NCBI GenBank assembly: GCA_949751835.1
Contig: CATKHK010000009.1
Span: 558,001 to 622,000 of the forward strand
Source of the DNA: Blepharisma japonicum
Lineage: Eukaryota > Ciliophora > Heterotrichea > Heterotrichida > Blepharismidae
DNA: 64,000 nucleotides
Direction: 5' to 3'
The position numbers were made by a program, and so were the translations under genes. The notes under the pieces were generated by a model. The model had not been told where the DNA came from. It was given only the letters and a program-made list of their open reading frames with translations, and did not search any database. Below are positions 53,337 to 64,000 of this stretch, piece after piece. Each line of letters opens with the position of its first letter. Within the stretch, counting starts at the first letter, position 1.

Positions 53337-54128
53337 ATGAAAACCAGAAGAATATCCGATATTGAAAACAAATTAAATGGGTCTTTTAAGAGCTCTCAAA
53401 GCAGCTGAAGCGAAAGCCAAGATATTTCAAGTGGAGGCTCAGACAGTGTAGACCTATCAAATCTCAAAATGAGTGATCCTATTATAAGCTTAGAGAATTT
53501 TGAGGAAAACAAAAAACAGCTTGAAATTTCAGTTCTTGACTCAGATATGGAAATTGAAGAACCAATAGCTGAGGAAAGCTCACATATAAATGATACCAAC
53601 AAATCAATATCATTAGATACAATTGAAAATATTAAAAGAGAAAATAGGTCACTAAGCAAATCTATTGGAGTAAAAATTAGAGAGCTCAAACGTGCTGGCT
53701 CAGGCAACACAAAGAAAAACGTTCGAAAAATATCTGAAATTTTGAATTACAAAAATAGCATTGCTAGTCTTAACAAAAACGTTAATCAAATTGTGGATGA
53801 AGCAATATTGACAAAGGAAAGACTTGCAAACATGAAAATGGCATTCGACATTGCCTTAATGAAAAATGCCACAAAAAATAAAATATATAAGCAGGATATT
53901 GAAGATTCAATAGAAAGCAATGACACTTGAAAAGCTGCAGATTTAATGAAAGATCTGCAACGTTCAGCTGTTGTAAATACAGGCAACACCAATTTTACGT
54001 CTATTAATTTAATTGAAAAAGAGAAAAACCTAAAAGACTCTGAAAGTCAAACCAATCTTGAAATTCTGCTTCCAGCTTTTGAAAATGAAGCGAGAATAAG
54101 CTGCTGCTACAAATGCCCGATCATGTAG
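53337..54128 (+). CDS. Coiled-coil protein with CaaX end
   Basis: A 263-aa frame from ATG 53337 with two TGA-Trp codons. It is Ser/Glu-rich, with a helical central part (IENIKRENRSLSKSIGVKIRELK; LNYKNSIASLNKNVNQIVDEA). The C-terminus CCYKCPIM is a CaaX box preceded by Cys residues that could be palmitoylated. No other domain. With the ankyrin/SAM protein it is the second CaaX-Met protein in 3 kb. Confidence 0.75.
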
Positions 54129-54254
54129 AATTTTTCATAATAAACTCTCTATAAATTTTAATAAAATCCATAAGAAATTCTTCTCTATTGTAATAATTTA
54201 AAAATTCTTTTTATTCACTTTAATAATTTTTAAAAGCCAAGATTAGCTTTATTA

Positions 54255-54644
54255 TTAACCCTGGTACATTTCAGGGTATCTTTTTCTATACTTTATGATG
54301 TCCATTGCAACATCAAAGTTCCTCAGGGAGAGCATGCCAAATACAGGAACAGCAATTAGCATCACAGGGTTCAATGGATACTTGAAGAAAGCGTGTCTTC
54401 TGAGATAAAGAGTGTATGAGAAAGTTGCCATAAATCCCACGTAAGCAATTGAGGAAACTAAGGCTAGTTTGAAATGGTTTTGGCCTGGGTATTTTCTATC
54501 GTGATACATTCTATCATAAAGCTCTTTCCATTCTTCGTCAGGCATTTTCATATATTTTTTCACTCTGTCTTCGAGTTCTTCGTATGCGCCTCTCTCGTCT
54601 CTGTTCTCAGGACCGACTAAGTTAGATCCTCTTGTAAACACCAT
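54255..54644 (-). CDS. Small membrane protein, possibly mitochondrial
   Basis: A 129-aa protein: a charged N-terminus with YEELEDRVKKYMKMPDEEWKELYDRMYHDRKYPG, then two hydrophobic helices (LALVSSIAYVGFMATFSYTLYL, VMLIAVPVFGMLSL) and a basic tail. Codon use is like that of highly expressed genes, and all Trp are TGG. No family recognised. A ciliate-specific respiratory-chain subunit is one possibility. Confidence 0.75.
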   Translation of the reverse strand: MVFTRGSNLVGPENRDERGAYEELEDRVKKYMKMPDEEWKELYDRMYHDRKYPGQNHFKLALVSSIAYVGFMATFSYTLYLRRHAFFKYPLNPVMLIAVPVFGMLSLRNFDVAMDIIKYRKRYPEMYQG

Positions 54645-55090
54645 TTATTAATACTTACAGGATGATTTGGAAAGATTATTCTTAAATTATTCTTATTTGC
54701 TACCAATTAAATGATTTTCAATAAGAATTTTCAGAACAGAGAAATGAGAGAAGATCAAGAAAATGAGGCAAAGATAAGGAGCATTTGTGGGGGAAATATA
54801 TTTAATTTTCTAATTTTGTATAATCAATTTTGAACTAAAGAGATTTCTATTTAGTTTATAAATAAATTTTTTAATTTCTATAATAAATTCCTCACTTTAC
54901 AATGTATAACTAATCCAAATAGTATTGATTGTCATTATTTTTTTACACAATTTATTCGAACAAATTCTATATATCTTTATGCGGTTTCTTTTTCACCACA
55001 AAACTATTCCCTTAATTCTCCTTATAAATATATTATGTTCTTAAAAGTATTTCAACAAGCTTAAAATATGAACGAATAATTAAATTTGAA
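54645..55090. other. Divergent intergenic region
   Basis: 446 nt, AT-rich, between divergent genes. No gene seen. Confidence 0.5.
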
Positions 55091-58000
55091 ATGCAAACTA
55101 TGAAATCTGGTTTCGAAAATAAGTCATCATTCTCCTATGTTGAACGCCCACTACCTCTTATTACAATCAACAACGACACCCGAGAATTCATAATAGATCC
55201 AGACGCAATTGACTTTTTAAAAAGCTTAGACGGCCCTATCTGTGTTATTTCCGTAGCAGGAATGTACCGCACTGGCAAATCATATTTACTTAATAGAGTT
55301 CTTCTTAACAGAAAGCGCGGGTTTGGGGTAGGGCCGACCATAAATCCATGCACACGTGGTTTATGGGTTTGGGGAACTCCTGTCCCAGGAACAACAAAAG
55401 ATGGCAAGCCCTGCACAATTGTCATAATTGACTCAGAAGGCATTGGCTCTATCGAAGAAGACTCCAACCACGACACTCGCATATTTTCTCTTGCCATTCT
55501 TTTAAGTTCTTATTTCATTTACAACTCCATTGGCTCAATTGATGAAAACGCCATTCAAAACTTAAGCTTGGTCGTCAATATAACCAAGCAAATCCACATC
55601 AGAAGTTCTCAAGCCCAAGGCGAAATCCTTGACTCTGAAGCCTATGCGAAATATTTCCCTTCTTTTCTATGAGTTGTAAGAGATTTTACATTGAGACTGA
55701 TTGACTCAGAAGGGAGGCCAATCTCTTCTAGGGAGTATTTGGAAAATGCTTTGAAGCTACAAAAAGGGATTTCTGATATGATTGAAGAAAAAAATAGGAT
55801 AAGGAAATTATTGACTCATTTTTTTAGAGATATTGATTGTGCGACCCTGGTTAGGCCAACAGAAAGGGAGGAGGATTTACAGAGGCTTGATGATATGAAC
55901 CCTGATCAGCTTAGACCAGAATTTGTTGAACAAATTTCTGAGCTGAGGAATAAGGTTTTTGCAAAAGTAAAGCCAAAAATGCTGAATGGGAAACAGCTGT
56001 CTGGAGAAATGCTACTGGTATTTATGCAGTCTTATATAGATTCAATGAACTCTGGATGTGTGCCGAATATTGAGAATGCGTGGAATTATATATGTAAGGC
56101 ACAAAATAAAAAGGCTTTTGAAGATGCTGCACAGACTTATGAGAGAATTTTGGGGAGTGCCAGTAAGAAGTTGCCAGTTTTGGAGGAACAGATTAAAGCG
56201 CTTCATAAAGAAGGAAAAAGTGCTGCTGTGGATCATTATCATAAGCAGTGTGTAGGTGATGAAAAGACTAGAAATCTTAATGAATTGACTGATTATATTG
56301 CAAAAAGATATATGGCAATTAAGAGTGAAAATGCTAATCAGGCTAAAAAAGAAGCTGCAACATTTTTAAAGGAAAAATATATAGAAATTGAAACAAAAAT
56401 AAAAAGTGGAGAAATTAATAATTATGTTGAATTTGAAAAAGCCATCAAAGAGCTTGAAAATCAATACTCAGAGCAATGCCCCCAAGGACCAGGATCCAAA
56501 GAATTTTTTTTAGAGTTCTGCAAAGATAAATACGCCAAAGCTACTGAAAAATTCATAAAACAAGTCACAAATTCTATGGAAATCCAACAAACTGTTTCCA
56601 CAGAAAAAATTACAAATTTAGAAAATGACCTAAGAAGCGTCAAAGACCAGCTTATTAACGAAAAATCAGAATCTCAAAAAGCCACTTGTGTATTATTAAC
56701 AGAAAAATCTGAACTTTTAGTTAAAGAAAAAAGTTTAAGAGAACAAGTTTATGGCTTAATTTACGAAAAGGAAAGATTAGAAAATGAGCTAAAAGAATTA
56801 AGGTCAAATTTAAGATCAGTCACACAAAAAGAAGAAGAAAAAACAAAAGCAAAAATAGCAGAAATCAGCGATTTATTAAGAGAGCATGATAAAGAGCATG
56901 AAAGAAAAGAATCAGAATATGAAGAAGAAAAAGCCATTTTTGAACAAAAAATTAAGTTTTTAGAAAACGCTGTCGAGGATTATAAACAAAAAGACAAAAG
57001 TTCATCTGAAAAATTTAAGGAAACCAGAAACGACCATTTGCAAGCTATTAAGTCTCTCCAGTCTAAATATGAGGTGCAAAATAACGCTCTGCAAGAAAAA
57101 TTAGACGAAAAAACTAAAGAAGTTGTTGAATTAGAGTCAGAAATTGAAATAAAAGAAGGACTGATCGAAGAACTCCAATTCAAGCTACAAGATGACAGTT
57201 TGAGGCAAAAACAAAATTCAGATCTTCAGCCCAAGCTTGAAGCCCTCACAAAAGAAATGAAAAATAAAGAAGACTCTTATATAAAGCTGATCGAAAATTT
57301 AAAAAAAGAAAGCAACGATACAATAATGAAACTGCGAGCAAGGCTAGACGAATCAGAAAAAAAATTAAAAGCTTTTGAAGACTCACAAAGAAATGATATG
57401 ACCCAGTGGGCCCAGGATAACGCCATTTTAGTACAGAAAATTGAATTTTTAGAGCAGGAAATAGAAGAATATAAATTGAAAATTGAAGAATCCCATAGGC
57501 GCCATGAAGTCATGATTTCTGCTTTGGAAACTCTAAAAGGCCCACAAGTTGATTCAGAAGCAAGCATACAGAAAATAAGGGCAGAACAATCTGAAGAAAT
57601 ATCAAGGATTCAGAAAGACTATGAAGGACAGAAATCAAAATTATTATCAAGAATTGAAGATTTATTAGACACCAAAAGTGGGTTAGAAACCAAAATGAAA
57701 ATGGAAAAAAATGAATGGCTACATAAAGAAAAGCAGCTAAATGAGCAGCTTGAGGAAGCAATTTCAGAGAAAAATAGACTGCAAAAAGAATTGTCAGCAA
57801 AAATTACTATTGAAGAGCCACGCAGTGGAACAAGTTTAATTGACTATGAGAGAGAAATGGAAGAATTAAGAAAAACGCATTCAGATGAAATGGACGAAAT
57901 TAAGTCACAAAATGAATACGCATTACTTCAATTAAAGACTTTTTATGACCAAGAAAAAAATAGGCTGGAGCAGAGAATTCAGCAAGAAAAGTCCAAAGCA

Positions 58001-59878
58001 GCAAGATCAATTGAAGAAATCACTGAAGATTGTGAGAAAAGAGTGGAGCATGAAATTGCTATCCGTGATGAAGAAATTGAGGCTTTTCAAGAAGAATTTA
58101 AAGAGTTTGAAATTTCTTATAATGCTGAAATCATGAAATTAAACGAAAGAATTGAACTTGATTCTCAGAAATATGAAAGCTTGGAAAAATATGTTGCAAA
58201 TTTAAAACAGCAGCTAAGTGATAGCCATTCTTCACATAGTGCCTCATTAGAAACAAATCTAGATAGTTTTAACAAGCAAAAAGCAATTTTACAAGAAAAA
58301 ATCGACAAAATTGCGGCTGAAAATTCTGAAAAAGAAAGAGAGCTGTTGGCATTTAGAAATGAAAAAGATAAATATGAAAATCTTTATGAGTCTAAATCAA
58401 AAGATTTTGATGATTTATATGAAAAATACAATAAAGAGAAAAAAGAACTAATAGAACAAATTTCTACCCTTAAAGACAAGTTTGAAGCCCTCCAAAACGA
58501 CTCTTCAAAACAGTCCTCAAAATCTAAAAGAGAACTTGCCTTAGCCAATAATGAAGTAAGTTTACTTCACAACAAAATTTCAGAGCTTGAAGAATCTCTT
58601 CAAGAATCTGAAAAGCAGCATAAAGAAACTATAGAAACTCTAAAAGAAGAAACAAATTCTCTTATACAGTCTACAACTCAGCGTCTTTCTAAGGATAATG
58701 AAAATTTGCAAAAAAAATTCGATGAGAAGAAAAGAGCATTTAAGCAGCTTTCTTCAAGCAGCTCTAAACAGATTGCACTTTATGAAAAAGAAATTGCAGT
58801 TTTAGAAGAAAAATTACAGCATTCTGATAGGAAAAGGGCAGAAATTGAAAAATATTATCAAGACTCCCTTATGACTGTAAAAGCGCATTCTCAAAGCCCA
58901 GAAAAAGTTTCTCCAGTATTCCAAGCTACAAATCCAGAGGTGGAATCTTTAAGAATGCAAATTTCTAAATTAGACCGAGAGCTCCAAGCAAGACAAACTG
59001 CATATGACCGCGATAAAAGTTTATGGGAAAATAAATTCAACTTTTTATTGCAGCAAAGAGATCATGCAAGAAAAGAGCTGGCTGCTGCACAAGATAAATT
59101 TGATTTAATTGTAGATGAATTGAAGAAGAAAAGTGCAGCGGAAAGAGAAAAATTAGAAAGCAGCACTACTAATTTGCTCTCAACGATGGAGTCAAAATAT
59201 AGTTCACAAGCTGTAGAGCTACAAAATCGATATGAGCAGACTATTAAAGATATGAGAGATAAGAATAGAGAAAGCGAAAGAAAACTACAAGAAATGATTG
59301 AAGAGCTTGAAAATGAGAAGAGGGAAAGATCATGCACTGTAGTTTCCTTTGAAAGAAAACTCCAGCAGTCACAAGATACTATTAAAAAACTTAAACAAGA
59401 TATGGATCAAGAACGATTTATGAAAGAAAATTCAATTAATGGAGCATTGGAAAAGATTGCAAAAGAAAAAGAAGATTGGAAACAAAAAGCTAAAGAGCTC
59501 GAAAAGAAATGCAAAGAATTAGAAAATCAAAAAGCTCAACAATTCATACAGCATGAAAAAGAAAGAGCAAAATGGGGTCTAGAAAAAGACTCAATTATGT
59601 CAAAATTCGGAGAAACTCAACAAGAGCTTTCGCATGCAATAAAACGGCAAGAAAGCTTGAAAAAAGAAAACGAAAAACTTAGAACTCCAAGGCCTAAAAC
59701 TTTGATTTCTAAGCGAACAATGGATGGGCTGAGCACAAATACATCTTACGAAGATTTTCAAAAATTCGCCTCTATGAGCGGAAGATCTACACCTACAAAT
59801 TCCAATAGAGAGACATCGCCAAGGCCGAAACTGACAAGAACTGGGTCATTTTCAAGAGCGTTATCAGAGTCTAGATAA
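55091..59878 (+). CDS. GBP/atlastin-type GTPase with very long coiled coil
   Basis: A 1,595-aa protein in a single exon with one TGA-Trp at 55670. The GB1/RHD3 GTPase domain is at residues ~20-310: G1 GMYRTGKSYLLN (~57), switch I near NPCTRGLWVWG, G3 DSEG, and G4 WVVRDF (the R-D that replaces N/TKxD in this family). A helical GBP middle domain follows (YLENALKLQKG...FRDIDCATLVRP). Residues ~520-1,540 are nearly continuous coiled coil, and a Ser/Arg-rich tail ends the protein. Human GBPs are ~600 aa, so about 1,000 residues of coiled coil are extra. No TM helix or CaaX. It may link membranes or granules to the cytoskeleton; that is inference. Confidence 0.9.
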
Positions 59879-59908
59879 TTCATAAATTATTTATTAAATA
59901 TTCATAAA

Positions 59909-60661
59909 ATGAAAATTTCAGAAAAAAATCAAAAATTATTGCTAACTTGGCTAGCTATTACAGGGTTTATTTACATGTCCTCAGGGCTTTCTTGAGCATT
60001 AACAGCATTATTTTTAGAAATTTTTTCATACACAGGAGTGCTTCTTTCCAGCATGAAATTCGAGCCTCCACCAAAAATAATACACTATTGTAGCATATGC
60101 AAGTCTCCGCATATCTTAAACACAAACTGCGGACATTATTTATGCCAAGAATGCTTTAATCATTGTAAATCTCATCATTTTACAAATGGTCAAGTGAATT
60201 GTTATTTTTGTAGTGAAATTATCCCTGAAAATTTACCTTTAAAAGATCAAGAGATTTTGGAAAAGGACATAAATGAGAATGACAATAAATTTCAATGCTC
60301 AATAGATATGAATTTTTATCCAATCTCAAAGGAATTCAGGCTTAGTTGCAATCATTCTTATTGTAAAGACTGTTTAATAAAATACTTAAATGAAGAAATT
60401 GAGGCTTGCAAAGGATTTGATACCATGGTGACGTGCAGGTGGTGTAGCGAAGAAATAAAAAATTTCGAAGTTTTTGGGTTGTTCGATTTTAACAAATTTA
60501 TGGAATTTTTGAAGCTAAAATCGAGCATACTGAAAAAGCTAAATATTCCAATTATGTCTTGTAAAAACTGTGGGTTGTGCTTTTGTTATGATTTTTATCG
60601 AAAAAGTAGATGTCCTAACCCAAGATGCTTGCAGAGTGCTGGAAAAGATGACAAAGAATAA
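59909..60661 (+). CDS. RING-type membrane protein
   Basis: A 250-aa protein. I chose ATG 59909 because it adds two hydrophobic segments (LLLTWLAITGFIYMSSGL, WALTALFLEIFSYTGVLLSS, the second beginning with TGA-Trp) in frame. RING-like clusters follow: CSICKSPHILNTNCGHYLCQECFNHC...CYFC, then CSIDMNFYPISKEFRLSCNHSYCKDCL...CRWC, and a final CKNCGLCFCYD...CPNPRC. The succession of two or three Cys/His clusters recalls RBR E3 ligases, but spacing does not fit neatly. It starts 30 nt after the GBP stop. Confidence 0.75.
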
Positions 60662-60748
60662 GCTCCTTATATTTTTAATTAAAAAATTCTAAAAATAGCT
60701 GTTTATTTATTAATTTAATTAATTGATAGCTTTCTTATATATATTCAC

Positions 60749-63700
60749 TTAAACCTTTTTATAATTTTCTTCTAATTTTTTCAACTCCATTTCATAAATA
60801 CTTCATGCTAATAAAGTTTCATTAGGATCTCTCTGCAAATAACTTCCTTCACATGCATTTAATTTTTCATTCCATGTAGCTTTGTCAAATGTGACTGTTT
60901 TTCTGTCTATATCATCAACTAAATTCTGCAAAGAACTTTCAATTTTTTCTTTTGTTCCTTCAATTTTCTTCCTGACTTGCTCATGCGTTAAATTACTATT
61001 AAACCTATAAAATATTTTTATATCATCAATGCTCAGCAAATTTCTTTCTAAGCATTTATTATAAATAAACTGAATGTCAAAACAAATATCTTCTATTCCT
61101 TCATCTAAATTTTCATCTTTTTTCAATATAGCTTTATTTGGTGAAATATTTCTGACAAGCATTTGAAACTCGCTTTTAAGCAAGTGATCTTTATCTTCGT
61201 TATATTTAATAGCTTGAGATAGAATGTAAAGCCCTTGATCTATTCTATATTGATAGTCTTCGTATGTTTCAATAATTAAATCCAGCATTTTGTCCATATC
61301 AATTAAACTCACATTGATTTTATTTGGATCAGGAACTGACATTTTTTCAAGCTTGGTGCAGAGTCTTGTCATCACATCTTTGGCTAGTCTATTTTCAGTG
61401 TGATTATTAATAAATTCAATTCCTCTAACCGTTGGCAATAAAATTTTATCATCAGTATCATCAAGTCCAATAACAACTCCAACATTAGATGTGAGCATAA
61501 AATCAAGGGCCTGTACATAAAATTCAAAGCTGAGCTTTGAATAAGTTTTAGCGCCTATTTTTTCGCTTGCATTAATAAATCTTAAAAACATCATCGCCCT
61601 TTTACTCTCTGTATAATAGCTAAATAAAGAAGCAATAAACTCAAGCATTTTTTTCTCCGCAACCTGTTTAAGCCCATATCTTTGGATAAAATCATCATAG
61701 GTCAAACATATTAAACTTTCCACATTTTCTCCTACTTTAAACTTGTTAGCACATGTCGTACAGATTGCAATGGTCAGCCGATTTACCATTCTTTTGCTCA
61801 TAGTCGCTTTTTTCTTTATCCAATCTATTTTTTTACCTAAAAATCTCTCAAGCAAATTTATTGCTGGATGTGGTTTTTTTGATAGTTGCCATAATTTTTT
61901 TGAAAAATGGAACTCTTTGAATTTCGTTTTGGATTTAACTCGTTTTTTAGGGCTGAATTCTCTGGGTAGTTTATATTTGACTTCTTCTTCATTTTCTGAG
62001 ATAGAGCCGCTACGTGTTTTTACTCTAGTAGTCTGAGCAGTTATAATCTTTTCTTCAAGGCTTATATTTGCTTCTAAAGGCTCTTTATCGATATTTCCTC
62101 TTTTACCTGTTATAGGCTCATCAAGATTATCATAATTTCGTCTTTTTCCTGTCAAAGTTCCATCAATACTTTCTCTTTTTTCTGTTAGAGGCCCTTCAAT
62201 ATCACTTTCCCCATCCAAAATGCAGCTTTCTTGTTTGCTTAGAGCTCCTGAGTTGCTTTCAATTTTACTGTCTTCCCAGAAATCTTCTTCACCAGTGTCA
62301 GATTTATTGTCAATTCTTTTCGCAAAAGAGGTATTAAGATAATTCGCCGACATCCCTTCTTCAATTCCCAACTGTTCACCTTCTAAAAAGCCTTCATGCC
62401 TGCCTTTTTCATAGCCTACAGAATATCCAGCTTTCCAAGATGGAATATCCGCACCTTCATGCACCAAAATTTTCAAGTCAGGCTCAATCATATAATCCCG
62501 AGGAGTTGCTGATTTTAAAGAAGGAGGAGGAATTGGATCTGGCTCCTTTAAAGGTCTGGCGTTGTCTTGAACTTTCCTTTCATCTCTCATTGTAAGTGAT
62601 CTTTTGCTTGGTTCTTCAATTGAATATTTCTGTTTTTCATTTCCTTGCCGCTGTGATCTTTCTGTATTTTTTGCTTGATTTTCATTTTTTTCTTTATTTT
62701 CTATTTCTGCGTTCATTTTTTCCAACAATTTGGTTTTATTTTTTATTTGTAAGTTCATAGCTTCAACAGCTTCTTTTTTCTCAGCTATCAATTTGTCTAA
62801 TGCAATAATTCTTCTGGATTTTTCTGGGATAAGTTGTGAATCTGGAACTATTTTTTCTAGAATTGGGGATTGTATTTCTGAGGACTGATGTGATAAGGCT
62901 TTTTTATCTTTTGGCTTCTGGTTCCTTGGAATTTTAATTTCTCGCTTGGTAGGCTGGATAAGCTTTATTGGCTTTTCTTTATCATTTTTAGTTTCTAATT
63001 CAGATTTATCATCAACTGTTATTGGGTCTTCATTGGTTTGTTTTTCTTGTTCCAGCTCATCTATTTTTGAATCTTCTTTTAATGAAAAATCAATAGTATC
63101 GACCCGACTTGGGATGCTTTCAGACTCTTCTTTTTCATTATTTGGTTCTTCCTCTTCTTTTTCCTCAATTTCCATAACTGATATTTGTGCTTCTTGTATA
63201 TTTTCTTCTTCGTTTTCAATTTCTACATAATCTGTCTGTGTTTCTTTTTCTTCAATGCTCCCTTTATTTTCCTCTGGAATTTCTTCAGTTTGTATTTCAA
63301 TTTCAATTCATTTATTTTCTTCATTATTTTCCAGCTCTTCGGTCTGAGTGCATTTTTCGCATTCTATTTCAAGTTCATGCTCTGAGTCTTCTTCCTGAAG
63401 CTTTATTAGAGGCTCTTCTTTTACATCTTCTAAATCAATTAGTGACTTTTGTGGAGAAAGCTGCTCAGATTCATATATATTTGATAAAACACTTACTTCT
63501 TGGCTGAATGCTCCTTGGCTTTCTGGGGCTTTTGCTGCTACTTGTGAGCTTTCAATTTTTTTTTTGATGTTTTCTTTGAGTCTTTGTCTTCTAATGCTTT
63601 TTTTCATGGCTTTCGGTGTCAAAGTTCGATAATAATTGCTATAAATTTTTCTGAAATCTTCAGCTTCTTTCAGCTTTTCCATTGCCAATTCTCATTGTTT

Positions 63701-64000
63701 TAAATAAAACTCAGCTTTTTCTTTCACCATCCTCTTTGAATTTGTCTTTTTTTCTACCAGTTTCTGCAATTCTTCAATTTTTTTTTCATCTTTATTGATA
63801 ATATTTTCATAATTATTTTTCATTTCTTCTCTTTTCCAGCTAAAATTCTGCTGCACCTCATTTATTATTTTTTTTAATTTTTTGGTTTTTCTGTCATTAA
63901 TTTTTGCAAAAATTTCAAAAATTTCTTGTAACGTTTCCCCTCTTTCTATACAGTGAACTGAGACTTGTCTAGTGATTTCCCGAAAGCACATAGTATAAAT
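60749..64000 (-). CDS. Axonemal dynein light-chain-domain protein, AXDND1-like (partial)
   Basis: One frame is open with TGA-Trp codons from the right edge to TAA at 60749: 1,083 residues, N-terminus outside the window. The edge-proximal part, REITRQVSVHCIERGETLQEIFEIF and then a coiled coil, matches the axonemal dynein light chain (p28) domain (usual: RQVTINCxERGLLLxRVRDE). A long Glu-rich disordered middle follows. The C-terminal ~400 residues are helical and globular (LFSYYTESKRAMMFLRFINASEKIGAK; FYVQALDFMLTSNVGVV). AXDND1 proteins have the same p28 domain followed by extended sequence and act in flagella. Stop is 87 nt from the RING gene stop (convergent). Confidence 0.72.

Noticed and set aside
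1-64000. TGA as a real stop in some genes
   Set aside because: Every TGA tested inside a recognisable domain sits at a Trp or in continuous coding sequence, and all supported genes end in TAA or TAG.
1-64000. Telomere repeats, CRISPR arrays, viruses or virus-like elements, transposons
   Set aside because: No repeat arrays, polymerase, integrase, transposase or capsid-like genes were recognised. The HNH protein is a single-copy gene with host-like composition.

Overview
The window looks like a ciliate macronuclear chromosome segment from a heterotrich, most probably Blepharisma. Three things in the sequence support this. (1) UGA is read as tryptophan: conserved Trp positions are TGA in casein kinase 1 ([12 protein letters not shown]), a Rab-like GTPase (NY-W-DLPGSERY), a GBP-type GTPase (WVVRDF) and an ion channel (Y-W-GMTTLATVGYGD), and genes end only in TAA or TAG. 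(2) Introns are almost all exactly 15 nt (one of 16 nt), run GTA...TAG, and carry an A at intron position 10. (3) Genes are densely packed, intergenic DNA is very AT-rich, and many genes are ciliary. About 43 intact or partial protein genes, two further small ORF candidates and four pseudogene segments are described. No tRNA, rRNA, CRISPR, telomere or mobile element was recognised.

Layout. 1-9.9 kb: 5' end of an axonemal dynein heavy chain (runs off the left edge), a SPRY protein, a nicolin-1 homologue, a possibly myristoylated EF-hand protein sharing a 37-nt promoter with a coiled-coil protein, a glutathione S-transferase and an EGF/TM/RING-H2 protein. 10-14 kb: a cyclic-nucleotide-gated-type K+ channel and an amino-acid transporter. 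14-23 kb: a minus-strand series with a local tandem duplication that left two pseudogene fragments and a chimeric gene, then a PAP2-like membrane protein. 23-31 kb: casein kinase 1, a VHS/coiled-coil protein, ribosomal protein S16, PARN, ribosomal protein L39, OPA3 and a TSNAXIP1-like protein. 31-38 kb: two small genes, a TTLL tubulin ligase, a four-TM protein, ARPC2, a coiled-coil protein and a RING-CH/FHA protein. 38-45 kb: a SAM-cyclin-Y gene followed by two tandem B-box/USP-like genes with decayed catalytic sites (the second broken). 45-54.6 kb: eIF4A, an HMG-box protein, a Rab-like GTPase, ATG8, an HNH protein, threonine 3-dehydrogenase, an ankyrin/SAM protein, calcyphosin-like protein, a coiled-coil CaaX protein and a small membrane protein. 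55-64 kb: a GBP-like GTPase with a ~1,000-residue coiled coil, a RING membrane protein and the C-terminal ~1,083 residues of an AXDND1-like protein (runs off the right edge).

Functionally this is ordinary ciliate chromosome: axoneme and tubulin-modification genes (dynein heavy chain, AXDND1-like, NICN1, TTLL, TSNAXIP1-like, calcyphosin-like) mixed with housekeeping genes. The most interesting structure is at 14-18.7 kb, where a tandem duplication plus a deletion appears to have made a new chimeric gene. A second duplication at 39.9-45.2 kb multiplied a USP-like pseudo-enzyme.
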